A stretch of 64,000 bases of DNA, taken from NCBI RefSeq assembly GCF_000295935.2, contig NZ_ALWO02000052.1, positions 186,001-250,000 of the forward strand. Direction: 5' to 3'. The position numbers were made by a program, and so were the translations under genes. Position 1 is the first letter of the stretch, and every line of letters begins with the position of its first letter. This document shows positions 34,756 through 42,866 of this stretch, piece by piece. The notes beneath the pieces are model-generated. The model saw only the letters and a program-made list of their open reading frames with translations, did no database searches and was not told the DNA's origin. The DNA is from Indibacter alkaliphilus LW1. GTDB taxonomy: Bacteria > Bacteroidota > Bacteroidia > Cytophagales > Cyclobacteriaceae.

Positions 34756-34810
34756 TCATTTCTATAAAAAAATCATATAAACCCATTCTATAAACGCTAA
34801 ATTAAACAAT

Positions 34811-36145
34811 ATGAGCATTTTACCTCAGTTGATTTTTCTTCTTGTTTTTGCAGTAGCTGGCTACATTTTGTATAAAAGGGTCAGCTATTTGAGAAGAAAT
34901 ATCTTTCTTGGACACAAGGAAGACCGTAACGATATGAAGGAGCAAAGATGGAAAACCATGGTTTTGGTTGCTTTAGGTCAAAAGAAAATGTTTAAAAGAT
35001 TGGGCCCTGCATTTTTGCACTTGTTGATTTATGTGGCCTTTATCGTTATCAATCTTGAAGTTCTTGAATTTATTATTGACGGCCTATCCGGGCAACACAG
35101 GATTTTTGCACCTTTCTTGGGAGGTGTTTATGCCGTGGCTATGAATATTTTTGAGTTTTTGGCCATTGCTGTACTGGTGTCTTGTTTTGCTTTCTTGATA
35201 AGGAGAAATATTATGAAGGTAGACCGTCTAGCCATGAAAGAGCTTAAAGGTTGGCCTGCTTTGGATGCTAACCTTATTCTGATCATTGAAATTGTATTGA
35301 TGTTTGCCATTTTGACCATGAATGCGACAGATCAGATATTGGCGGAAAGAGGAGTTGACAAATATCTTGCTGTAGAAGGGCTTTTCTTTAGCGGACTTAT
35401 CCAACCCTTATTCCAGGGAATGTCAGAAGGTGCCTTGATATTCCTTGAGCGATTTGCCTGGTGGTTTCATATTGTAGGTATTTTGGCTTTTGCTATTTAC
35501 GTGACTTATTCTAAGCACCTACATATATTCCTTGCTTTCCCTAACACGTGGTATTCGAACTTGCAGCCAAAAGGTGAAATGAAAAATATGTCTGAAGTGA
35601 CCAATGAAGTAAATATGATGCTTGGAATTCAAACTGAAACTTCCAATGATCCGCCTGCTGAGATTGGAAGGTTTGGAGCCAAGGACGTCAATGATCTTTC
35701 TTGGGTCAATATCATGAATGCCTACAGTTGTACCGAATGTGGTAGATGTACTGCTGAATGCCCAGCCAATATCACAGGGAAAAAGCTTTCTCCCAGAAAA
35801 ATTATGATGGATGTGAGAGATCGGGCTGAGGAAGTAGGTAAAAGCATCGATTCAGGTGGGCCGGGCTTAGAAGATGGTAAGTCGCTTCTAGGGGATTATA
35901 CCACCAAGGAAGAGATCAATGCCTGTACTTCCTGCAATGCCTGTGTGGAAGCTTGCCCAGTCAATATCGACCCATTATCTATCATTCTTCAAATGAGAAG
36001 ATACGTGGCCATGGAAGAGTCAGGAAGCCCCGCCCAGTGGAATGCAATGTTCCAGAATATGGAGACCTCATTTTCTCCTTGGAAATTTGCTCCTACCGAC
36101 AGATTCAACTGGGCAGATCAGTTGAAAAACGAAGAAGCGAAATAA
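34811..36145 (+). CDS. Membrane (Fe-S) oxidoreductase, HdrC-like with b-type membrane domain
   Basis: 444 residues. About five membrane helices in the first ~250 residues (NarI/HdrE-like), with His residues such as HLLIY and WWFHIVG that may bind heme. A cytoplasmic tail holds two [4Fe-4S] motifs, CTECGRCTAECPAN near 310 and CTSCNACVEACPVN near 371. It would pass electrons between the membrane quinone pool and a soluble partner. The next gene encodes the CCG-domain subunit (HdrB-like), the usual partner. In many bacteria similar pairs serve acyl-CoA, lactate or glycolate oxidation; the donor here is not shown by context. Confidence 0.88.
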   Translation: MSILPQLIFLLVFAVAGYILYKRVSYLRRNIFLGHKEDRNDMKEQRWKTMVLVALGQKKMFKRLGPAFLHLLIYVAFIVINLEVLEFIIDGLSGQHRIFAPFLGGVYAVAMNIFEFLAIAVLVSCFAFLIRRNIMKVDRLAMKELKGWPALDANLILIIEIVLMFAILTMNATDQILAERGVDKYLAVEGLFFSGLIQPLFQGMSEGALIFLERFAWWFHIVGILAFAIYVTYSKHLHIFLAFPNTWYSNLQPKGEMKNMSEVTNEVNMMLGIQTETSNDPPAEIGRFGAKDVNDLSWVNIMNAYSCTECGRCTAECPANITGKKLSPRKIMMDVRDRAEEVGKSIDSGGPGLEDGKSLLGDYTTKEEINACTSCNACVEACPVNIDPLSIILQMRRYVAMEESGSPAQWNAMFQNMETSFSPWKFAPTDRFNWADQLKNEEAK

Positions 36146-36228
36146 GAAGCAAGAGACAAGATATAAGACGCAAGAAGGAAGGGCTTCTTACATCTGAAAT
36201 CAAAAATCTACAATCTAAAATCCAAATC
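36146..36228 (+). repeat. Low-complexity spacer with repeated ATCTnAAATC-type words
   Basis: 83 bp between the two Fe-S genes. The first half is purine-rich (AAGCAAGAGACAAGA, then AAGACGCAAGAAGG), the second half repeats short words (AAATC, AAAATC, CAATCT). It reads through in frame from an upstream ATG but is not protein-like. It resembles simple-sequence spacers that I associate with Cytophagales genomes. Confidence 0.45.
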
Positions 36229-37020
36229 ATGTCAACATATAAAGTTCCAACTATGGCCGAGATGGCCGCTTCCGGCGAAAGCCCAGAAATACTTTTTTGG
36301 GTGGGTTGCGCCGGTTCTTTTGATGATCGATACAAAGCCGTTACTCAGGCTTTTGTAAAAATATTGAACAAAGTAGGTGTGAGCTTCGCTGTGCTTGGAC
36401 CAGAGGAGGCTTGTACAGGTGATCCTGCAAGAAGGGCTGGCAATGAGTTTTTGTTCCAAATGCAAGCTGTGGCCAATATTCAAGTGATGAATGGCTACAA
36501 TGTCAAGAAGGTAGTCACAGCCTGTCCACATTGCTTCAACACCATCAAGAATGAATATCCAGCCCTAGGTGGTGAGTATGAAGTGATTCATCATTCTCAA
36601 TTTCTACAGCAACTGATCAATGAGGGTAAAGTAGCGCTCAAAGGTGGTGGAGAGTTCAAAGGAAAGAAAATCACTTTCCATGATTCCTGTTACCTTGGAC
36701 GCGCAAATGATGTTTATGAAGCGCCGAGAGAGGTGATCAAGGCTTTAGACGTGGAATTGGTGGAAATGAAGCGTTGTCGAACCAAAGGTCTTTGCTGTGG
36801 AGCAGGTGGTGCACAGATGTTCAAAGAACCTGAAGAAGGGAAGAAGGATATCAATATAGAGCGAACTGAAGAGGCGCTTTCCACAGGAGCTTCTGCTATA
36901 GCTGTAGGTTGCCCATTTTGCTTGACCATGATGTCTGATGGAGTCAAAAACAAAGAAAGGGAGCATGATGTCAAAGTCTATGACTTGGCAGAGATGATTG
37001 CTAAGGATATGGGGATATAA
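36229..37020 (+). CDS. CCG-domain (Fe-S) oxidoreductase subunit, HdrB-like
   Basis: 263 residues from the ATG at 36229 (MSTYKVPTMAEMAAS). Two cysteine-rich CCG domains: the first with WVGCAGSF near 26 and CPHCFNTI near 103; the second with HDSCYLGR near 148, GLCCGAGG near 188 and CPFCLTM near 229. These ligate the non-cubane or [4Fe-4S] clusters of HdrB, GlcF and LutA-type subunits. It lacks a membrane segment and would dock on the HdrC-like protein encoded just upstream. Upstream in-frame codons from 35953 overlap the previous gene and the low-complexity spacer and are rejected. Confidence 0.9.
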   Translation: MSTYKVPTMAEMAASGESPEILFWVGCAGSFDDRYKAVTQAFVKILNKVGVSFAVLGPEEACTGDPARRAGNEFLFQMQAVANIQVMNGYNVKKVVTACPHCFNTIKNEYPALGGEYEVIHHSQFLQQLINEGKVALKGGGEFKGKKITFHDSCYLGRANDVYEAPREVIKALDVELVEMKRCRTKGLCCGAGGAQMFKEPEEGKKDINIERTEEALSTGASAIAVGCPFCLTMMSDGVKNKEREHDVKVYDLAEMIAKDMGI

Positions 37021-37208
37021 GTGGGTTGGTATTGTTAAAGCTTTCCGATGAACTCTGTCATTTAGTCCATTATCGATACAGGAGGAAATGATATTTATGG
37101 ATTTTGGTTACTTGTTGATATTCGCTGAGGATGTAAATGATGATCCTTTACGGCAGTTTTAATTGGTAAATTAGATTAAAATGAGCGTATTATTTTTGAA
37201 TGTATAAG

Positions 37209-37243
37209 ACCTGCCAGGTTTCCAAAACCTGGCAGGTTTTTTA
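37209..37243 (+). repeat. Inverted repeat ACCTGCCAGGTTT / AAACCTGGCAGGT with T tail
   Basis: Perfect 13-bp inverted repeat with a 3-nt loop and six T after it, 190 bp past the HdrB-like stop. It can act as a terminator. A decayed copy of the same palindrome occurs at 46833-46862, so it is also a dispersed repeat. The word CCTGCCAGGTTT in hairpins is, from general knowledge, frequent between genes in Bacteroidota. Confidence 0.7.
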
Positions 37244-37284
37244 ATTAGCATTTGTTTTAAAAAAATAGGGTTCAAAATCCCCAA

Positions 37285-37402
37285 ATGCCCTGACATTGTT
37301 ACAAGATTTGCTCAAAATTGCCTTTACTTTGTTACAAAAATCTGGTTAATTACTCTGACTTTGTTACAAGAAATCGGAAAAAATGCCTTGACTTTATGAC
37401 AA
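37285..37402 (+). repeat. Four spaced direct repeats, core ATGCCCTGACTTTGTTACAA
   Basis: Four imperfect copies of a 20-21 bp core start at about 37285, 37317, 37349 and 37383, each ending in TTGTTACAA (last copy TTATGACAA). Period is 33, 32 and 33 bp with unrelated 12-bp fillers. The gene-free stretch 37021-37536 (516 bp) contains only this array and the palindrome before it. No spacer diversity as in CRISPR. Multiple terminal repeats of this sort are known from IS21-family ends, so a solo or remnant end is my guess; iterated regulator sites are an alternative. Confidence 0.6.
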
Positions 37403-37536
37403 TGATGGTAATTATGCTGATCAATTTCTTGATTAGAGTTTGAAATTACATACCCAATATCAAATTTCTCCGTTAAGAAAAAGAACTTAAACAAGGTGAA
37501 AGTCCTTATTTTGAAGAATAATAAAATAGTCTAAAT

Positions 37537-38028
37537 ATGTATTTGGAATTTGAAAGCATGCCTGCTCACGCACGCATCTGGGTATATCAAGCAGATAGGA
37601 AATTTAAGCAAGAGGAGTTGGTTTGGGTCAAAGAAAGACTTGCCGCTTTTTGTGAACAATGGAATACCCATGGTGCGCTGATGCCCACATCTTTTACCAT
37701 TAAATTTGATCAGGTAATCATCCTTTCCGTAGATGAAAGTCAGCTTGGAGCTAGTGGTTGCTCTATCGATAGTTCAGTAAGAACGCTACGGGAAATTGAA
37801 GAAAAGTTTGGCGTGAATCTTCTTGACCAGGGAAAAGTTGGATTCTTGGAATCTGAAGACAACTTATCAGTCAATTCCGTCTTCGGGATTAAGGAGAGTG
37901 TTAATTCGGGTGTTATTAACTCAGAAACCAAAGTGTTAAACCCTCTTGTAAAAGAAAAGGGCGATTTGCATGACAAGTGGTTGATCGAAGCAAAAGAAAG
38001 CTGGTTAAACAAATACTTTAGGAATTAA
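37537..38028 (+). CDS. Conserved hypothetical protein (Bacteroidota)
   Basis: 163 residues, no signal or membrane segment. The first ~105 residues form a compact domain: MPAHARIWVYQADRKF near 8, then WVKERLAAFCEQWNTHG near 31 and ILSVDESQLGASGCSIDSS near 68, which places a lone Cys in a conserved-looking loop. The C-terminal third is more variable and ends in WLIEAKESWLNKYF. Similar proteins are, as far as I recall, widespread in Bacteroidota and sometimes carry the unsupported label ABC transporter ATPase; no Walker motifs are present here. Function unknown. It precedes the PorE-like gene by 55 bp. Confidence 0.82.
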   Translation: MYLEFESMPAHARIWVYQADRKFKQEELVWVKERLAAFCEQWNTHGALMPTSFTIKFDQVIILSVDESQLGASGCSIDSSVRTLREIEEKFGVNLLDQGKVGFLESEDNLSVNSVFGIKESVNSGVINSETKVLNPLVKEKGDLHDKWLIEAKESWLNKYFRN

Positions 38029-38083
38029 TTATAATAATTATCCTATATTTAAAACTTTGAGAAAATTTATTTGAAGAATACAC

Positions 38084-40012
38084 ATGAAGCAGTCTGCTTT
38101 ATTTCTGGGTTTGATAATTCTGCTTTTTGGATCATGCACAAGTCTGTTTCAAAAAGGCCAAAATCAGTTTATGGCTGGGGATTATCAATTATCTATCAAT
38201 ACATTCTCAAGGGTTTTAGAAGATGACCCTGACAATAAAGAGGCGAATTTTTATGTTGCAGAAAGCTACAGGCTCTCCAATAGAATTGAAAAATCTCAGG
38301 CTTATTACGAGAAGTTGGTTCAGGAAGAAGAGACTTTCGAATCTTATTTCAGATTGGGACAGAGCTTAAAAAGTCAGGGAAAATATGAGGAGGCTGAAGA
38401 GGCTTTCACTAAGGCTAAAGACCTCACTTTAAACGATAATTTTCAGAGACAAGTCCAAATGGAGTTGGCAAGTATTCAAAAAGTTGATGAAATAGAGGAC
38501 TACTTCCCCTACATGGAAGTTGAAAATTATAACCTTCTAAACACCTCAGGGTCTGACTACGCTCCTGTATTCAGTGAAGGGTTTATTTATTTTACTAGTA
38601 GTAGGACAGGTTCTGGCATATACCCGGCTACAGGAGTGCCGTATACAAAAATTTACAGAGCAAGGGCTGATGGAATCAAGGTTGATGTCCAAAATGTTCA
38701 GGAAATGCCCGAATTCAGAAATGAAGATGGATTAAATCAAGGTGCCATTGCCATCAGTCCGGATGGCAATACGCTGATTTATGCACGTGGAAACTCTAGA
38801 TCCAATAAAGATCTGCCCGAAGTTCATTTGTTTGCGAGTTATTTTAGAGGAGGTGGATTCACACAACCTATATGGATGCCTGTTAATGAAGACGAGTTTT
38901 GGTTTAATTCCACCCCGGCATTCAGTCCGGATGGAAATGAACTTTATTTTACTTCCAATCGCGATGGAGGAAGAGGAGGACTTGATCTTTATAAAGCTAC
39001 TAAACTGGCCAATGGGGATTTCGGAAACGCTGTCAACCTAGGGTCACAGATCAATACACCTGGAAATGAAATGTTTCCTTATGTAGCTCCGGATGGGAAA
39101 CTTTTTTTTGCATCAGATGGACATCCAGGGTTTGGGAAGCTCGATATTTTCGTGGCTGAGAAAACAGATTCCGGTTGGGAAGTGAAAAATTTAGGACCTA
39201 ATATCAATACGGTGGCAGATGATTTTGGGATATTTTTCACCAAATATCCAACTGAAGGTTTTCTATCTTCAAACAGAGAAGGAGGTGCTGGAGATGATGA
39301 TATCTATTTCTTTGAGGATAAAACACCTAAACCTAAGATTGTCAACGTGCTGTTGAATGTTGTTACCAAACAGAAAAACGATGATGGCTCTGAGGTAGTT
39401 TTACCTCAAACACGTGTCGCACTTTATGATCAAAATAATAAAAATATTGGAGGGGATTTCTCCAGTCAAAGTGGTCGCTTGAGGTTTACATTGACTCCAA
39501 ATCAAGAATTCTCCTTGATTGCATCTAAAACTGGGTTTTTCACAAAAACTGTAAATTATAGCACTATTGGAAAAACTCCCAACCCTGAAGATTTGATCGA
39601 GGAGGTTACAAATGTAGTTTTGGATACCACAATTGTTTTGGAGCCATTAATTTTGGAACGCTCCATTGTGCTTGATAATATTTACTATGATTTGGATAAA
39701 GCCGATATCCGCCCTGATGCTGCGGAGGAACTAGATAAGCTTGTGCAGATACTCAAAGATAATCCATCGATCAGAATTGAGCTCAGCTCTCATACAGATG
39801 CAAGAGCAACAGATTCCTATAACGATGCCCTGTCACAACGAAGAGCAGAATCTGCAGTGGCATACATCGTTTCTCAAGGAATTGATCCGGATAGGTTAGT
39901 TCCTAAAGGCTATGGTAAGCGCCAGTTGATCATTGAAAATGCTCAAACTGAAGAAGAGCATCAGGTCAACAGAAGAACTGAGTTTAAAGTGATTGAGCTT
40001 CTTGATCGATGA
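38084..40012 (+). CDS. porE: PorE-like OmpA-family lipoprotein (TPR, PD40 propeller, CRD, OmpA)
   Basis: 642 residues. Lipobox FGSC gives Cys18 as the acylated residue. Domains in order: TPR repeats (~20-145), a PD40/WD40-like propeller (~160-415; AISPDGNTLIYA, AFSPDGNELYFTSNRDGG, ASDGHPGFGKLDIFVA), a carboxypeptidase-regulatory-like beta domain (~425-510) and an OmpA C-terminal peptidoglycan-binding domain (~525-642; HTDARATDSYNDALSQRRA, NRRTEF). This exact order is that described for PorE, which ties the T9SS to peptidoglycan. Related OmpA proteins of other function share parts of the architecture, so the symbol is provisional. Own terminator downstream. Confidence 0.75.
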   Translation: MKQSALFLGLIILLFGSCTSLFQKGQNQFMAGDYQLSINTFSRVLEDDPDNKEANFYVAESYRLSNRIEKSQAYYEKLVQEEETFESYFRLGQSLKSQGKYEEAEEAFTKAKDLTLNDNFQRQVQMELASIQKVDEIEDYFPYMEVENYNLLNTSGSDYAPVFSEGFIYFTSSRTGSGIYPATGVPYTKIYRARADGIKVDVQNVQEMPEFRNEDGLNQGAIAISPDGNTLIYARGNSRSNKDLPEVHLFASYFRGGGFTQPIWMPVNEDEFWFNSTPAFSPDGNELYFTSNRDGGRGGLDLYKATKLANGDFGNAVNLGSQINTPGNEMFPYVAPDGKLFFASDGHPGFGKLDIFVAEKTDSGWEVKNLGPNINTVADDFGIFFTKYPTEGFLSSNREGGAGDDDIYFFEDKTPKPKIVNVLLNVVTKQKNDDGSEVVLPQTRVALYDQNNKNIGGDFSSQSGRLRFTLTPNQEFSLIASKTGFFTKTVNYSTIGKTPNPEDLIEEVTNVVLDTTIVLEPLILERSIVLDNIYYDLDKADIRPDAAEELDKLVQILKDNPSIRIELSSHTDARATDSYNDALSQRRAESAVAYIVSQGIDPDRLVPKGYGKRQLIIENAQTEEEHQVNRRTEFKVIELLDR

Positions 40013-40040
40013 GCTGATCAATTTCTTCTATAAGTCTAAA

Positions 40041-40089
40041 ATCAGAAAGCCCTTGGAATATGAAATTCAAAGGGCTTTCTGATTTTTTA
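40041..40089 (+). terminator. Terminator after the PorE-like gene
   Basis: Fourteen-bp stem ATCAGAAAGCCCTT / AAGGGCTTTCTGAT with a 15-nt loop followed by TTTTTT. Confidence 0.85.
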
Positions 40090-40114
40090 TCCTATAAATC
40101 TGATGATAAATGTT

Positions 40115-40717
40115 TCATTTTCTCAGCCTGCTCCAGACTTTAGTTGTGAACCTTGGACGATCTTCCATTGCGCTGAAATCATCTTCGCTGACTCTCTTTA
40201 CACTTTCAATGGTATAGAATGCTTTATCATTGAGCCCTTTGACTTTGGCTACATATTCTTTGAGATCCTCTCTTTTCATGACAGTGAAAAGCAAGTTTAC
40301 CTTTCCATACCGACCTTCTGCTCCTACACTGGTAAACCTAAAGTTTTTGTCCTTCATATACTCTATGAGATCAGGCATGGGAGCAGGAGTAATAACCCTT
40401 ACCAGGACTCTTCCCAAAGCTAGCTTCTCTTCGATAGTCATGCCTACAAAGGTTCCCATAGCAAATCCACCTGCATATGCAATGTAGGACATAGGGTTAT
40501 TGATATTTTGAAAAATCTGACCAATAGCTAAAAGCCATATCAAAGCTTCGAAAAAGCCTAAAATCGGTGCTATTTTCTTTTTTCCATTCAGAACAAACAT
40601 AATCCTCAGGGTATTGATGGAGACATCAATTACTCTAGCCATAAAAATCAGCAATGGCATGATCACATAATTAAATAGCTCGGGAGGAATTCCAAAATTC
40701 AGAAAATAATCTTGCAT
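40115..40717 (-). CDS. UPF0316 / DUF2179-type membrane protein
   Basis: 200 residues. Three membrane helices in the first ~105 residues (VIMPLLIFMARVIDVSINTLR near 19 is the family hallmark), then a cytoplasmic DUF2179 domain (~110-180; VRVITPAPMPDLIEYMKDKNF, and VNLLFTVMKREDL). This matches the UPF0316 family (such as YebE of Bacillus-type genomes). The molecular role is unknown. It is convergent with the PorE-like gene, and stands 160 bp after the unassigned gene that starts at 41385. Confidence 0.88.
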   Translation of the reverse strand: MQDYFLNFGIPPELFNYVIMPLLIFMARVIDVSINTLRIMFVLNGKKKIAPILGFFEALIWLLAIGQIFQNINNPMSYIAYAGGFAMGTFVGMTIEEKLALGRVLVRVITPAPMPDLIEYMKDKNFRFTSVGAEGRYGKVNLLFTVMKREDLKEYVAKVKGLNDKAFYTIESVKRVSEDDFSAMEDRPRFTTKVWSRLRK

Positions 40718-40881
40718 AGTGGGACAAATTTATACAAATATGCGGTGTGCAAATACTATTCCGAAAGCAAACCAAATTTCCTTCTGAAGTATTATTTTTC
40801 AGAATGAAGGGGTATATCCTTAATTCACTTAATCGAAACCGGTTTTTAAAGAAGTGTTGGCCTGCTATTCCAATAAGGAAT

Positions 40882-41385
40882 TTAGGCAGATTTCAGTTTC
40901 AGCTCGCCTTTTCTTTTGACTATTTTGAGATCAAAATACTGATTGATAAAAGCTTTGCAATGATTTTCTGACCATTCTGCCCGAGACTCAGAATCAAAGA
41001 GAATTGTCATCCTAAGCATTGTCTTGACATACTGCTCGTGCCTGCCAAGTTCCTGGCACCATTTGATCAACTGTATGTACCAGTCTTCTTTGAATTTGTC
41101 GATATGGGATTTGCCATCAAAAAGTAGCTCGAGTTGGTTGTCCCCGTTTTTGTATCTGTAAATTCCACAAATCTGTCTGTAGATCATTTGCAGATAGATT
41201 TTGGGATAGGAGTGTGTGTCCAGAATTTTAACAAAAGTCTCATCCATCAACATTAAAGGGTTGTAAAGCTGGGTATAGGATTTTTTCAATTCAAAAACCA
41301 TCAGTTCCATCAACTGGTCTTCCAGCATGGACTGAGCTTGTCTAAGAATGTAATTTTTGTCTAAAGGGAATAATTTCTGAATCAT
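40882..41385 (-). CDS. Unassigned helical protein
   Basis: 167 residues, no signal peptide or membrane segment, high in Leu, Tyr, Met and charged residues, mostly helical by eye (QAQSMLEDQLMELMVFELKK; IYLQMIYRQICGIYRYKNG). It ends with a basic tail (IVKRKGELKLKSA). I recognise no family. Codon pattern and length in a tight gene row (recX is 59 bp upstream on the same strand) support it as real. It may be co-transcribed with recX. Confidence 0.75.
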   Translation of the reverse strand: MIQKLFPLDKNYILRQAQSMLEDQLMELMVFELKKSYTQLYNPLMLMDETFVKILDTHSYPKIYLQMIYRQICGIYRYKNGDNQLELLFDGKSHIDKFKEDWYIQLIKWCQELGRHEQYVKTMLRMTILFDSESRAEWSENHCKAFINQYFDLKIVKRKGELKLKSA

Positions 41386-41444
41386 CTGGCAATCAAATCT
41401 TTCGCAAATTAGCCTTTAGATATTGAAAATTAAAGTTTTTGTCC

Positions 41445-41945
41445 TCAAATAAGTTCATCTAGCACACTTTGAACTAAATCATGCTCAAATCCTTTGGCCA
41501 TCAGGAATTGTGTGACTTTATACCTACGCTTGTAATCATCCTGCTCCTTGGTGTTTTGAAGTTTTTTTTCTGCCTGATTTTTCAAAATCTCCCAATATTC
41601 TTCCGGTTCGATTTCTTTCATTCCGGATTTGATGCAGTAGGGACTGACCTGTTTCATTTTTAAAGCTTGATGGATTTTATTTTTACCCCATTTTTTAAGT
41701 TTGAATTTTCCTCGCACAAATGCCTGGGCAAACCGCTCCTCATTCAAAAAACCTTCTGATATCATTTCCGCAATCAGATCCTCAGCGTTGTCCCCATATA
41801 TGCCCCGCTCATGAAGTTTGTTTCTGACTTCCAGTTGACATCTTTCCTGATAAGCACAATAGGCGGCTATACGTACCTTCGCTTCTGACAATGACCAGTA
41901 CTTTTTAGGTTGATCGTAAGGATTATCTTTTCTTGGGAAGGACAT
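41445..41945 (-). CDS. recX: Regulatory protein RecX
   Basis: 166 residues. RecX modulates RecA filaments. The three-helix repeat organisation is visible: an N-terminal ARCxxR-like segment (LSEAKVRIAAYCAYQERCQLEVRNKL), the hallmark EGFLNEERFAQAFVRGKFKLKKWGKNKI near 65-95, and a C-terminal repeat ending FEHDLVQSVLDEL. Typical length for Bacteroidota. recA is not nearby, which is common in this phylum. It is divergent from tpiA with a 74-bp spacer. Confidence 0.93.
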   Translation of the reverse strand: MSFPRKDNPYDQPKKYWSLSEAKVRIAAYCAYQERCQLEVRNKLHERGIYGDNAEDLIAEMISEGFLNEERFAQAFVRGKFKLKKWGKNKIHQALKMKQVSPYCIKSGMKEIEPEEYWEILKNQAEKKLQNTKEQDDYKRRYKVTQFLMAKGFEHDLVQSVLDELI

Positions 41946-41975
41946 TTTGTGTAATTTTAGCCCAAAGTAACTTTA
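41946..41975 (+). promoter_or_regulatory. Putative tpiA promoter
   Basis: TTTG (41946-41949), 18 bp, TAACTTTA (41968-41975), one mismatch to TAnnTTTG. Leader about 38 nt to the ATG. Confidence 0.4.
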
Positions 41976-42019
41976 TGTGTTATTTTTTTCAAATCAAATC
42001 AACAAACCATTAAACAATC

Positions 42020-42781
42020 ATGCGTAAAAAAATAGTAGCTGGCAACTGGAAGATGAACCTCAATTTCGAAGAAGGCCAAAAACTGACCTCGGAAATTGTC
42101 AATATGCTTAAGGATGAAAATGTGAAGGATGTGACAGTAGTTCTGAATCCTCCTTTTGTTCACCTGTATTCAGTAAATAAACTCATAGGAGATACACCAA
42201 ACCTGTTTTTAGGTTCTCAAAACTGTTCTGATAAAGCATCTGGAGCCTACACTGGCGAAACCTCTGCTGAGATGTTGGCCTCTTTCGGTGCCAAGTTTGT
42301 CATCATAGGGCACAGCGAAAGAAGGGAATACTTCGCAGAGTCCAATCAGTTGCTCACAGAAAAGACCAAGCAGGCGCTGGCAAACGGTCTTACACCGATT
42401 TTCTGCTGCGGCGAGCCTCTGGAGATCAGAGAAGCTGGAACACACGAGGATTATGTCAAGGATCAATTAACCGAAAGTCTTTTTGGCTTCTCAGCGGAAG
42501 AAATGTCCAAAATAGTTCTTGCTTATGAACCGATTTGGGCTATTGGTACAGGAAAAACGGCCAGCTCTGATCAGGCTCAGGAAATGCATGCAGCACTTAG
42601 ATCCCACATCGCCTCCAAGTTTGGAGCAGATATCGCAGACAACCTTTCGATTCTTTACGGAGGTTCGGCCAAGCCGGACAATGCAAAGGATCTGTTCAGC
42701 AAACCTGATGTGGATGGAGGTTTGATCGGGGGCGCATCCCTCAAGTCAAGAGATTTTGTAGAAATCGTAAAATCATTCTAA
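42020..42781 (+). CDS. tpiA: Triosephosphate isomerase
   Basis: 253 residues, a full TIM barrel. Interconverts dihydroxyacetone phosphate and glyceraldehyde 3-phosphate in glycolysis. Catalytic residues are all visible: N and K in GNWKMN near 11-13, His in GHSERR near 98, Glu in [11 protein letters not shown] near 170, with loop 6 following and the phosphate-binding YGGSAKPDN near 215. Normal start and length. A hairpin with T run lies between it and prmA, so the two are probably separate units. Confidence 0.98.
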   Translation: MRKKIVAGNWKMNLNFEEGQKLTSEIVNMLKDENVKDVTVVLNPPFVHLYSVNKLIGDTPNLFLGSQNCSDKASGAYTGETSAEMLASFGAKFVIIGHSERREYFAESNQLLTEKTKQALANGLTPIFCCGEPLEIREAGTHEDYVKDQLTESLFGFSAEEMSKIVLAYEPIWAIGTGKTASSDQAQEMHAALRSHIASKFGADIADNLSILYGGSAKPDNAKDLFSKPDVDGGLIGGASLKSRDFVEIVKSF

Positions 42782-42799
42782 AAAATCAGAAATATTTAT

Positions 42800-42853
42800 C
42801 CCGGAGTTTTTGGCGAATGACAATCCTTTTGCCTTTACTCCGGGTGTTTTTTT
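42800..42853 (+). terminator. Terminator after tpiA
   Basis: Stem CCCGGAGT (42800-42807) / ACTCCGGG (42837-42844), a loop of 29 nt, then a T-rich tail. It ends 14 bp before the prmA ATG. Confidence 0.55.
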
Positions 42854-42866
42854 ACCCAACGCAATC

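Noticed and set aside
35953-36228. Long upstream extension of the HdrB-like frame
   Set aside because: It runs through the 3' end of the HdrC-like gene and a low-complexity spacer; the ATG at 36229 gives a sound N-terminus.
37285-37402. CRISPR array
   Set aside because: The repeats are imperfect, the fillers are only about 12 bp and no cas gene is in the window.
40747-40971. Plus-strand frame of 74 residues between the UPF0316 gene and the unassigned gene
   Set aside because: It overlaps the 3' part of the minus-strand gene at 40882 and has no coding character.
42810-42866. N-terminal extension of prmA from a TTG
   Set aside because: The segment overlaps the tpiA terminator loop and the extra residues do not fit PrmA; the ATG at 42867 gives the usual start.
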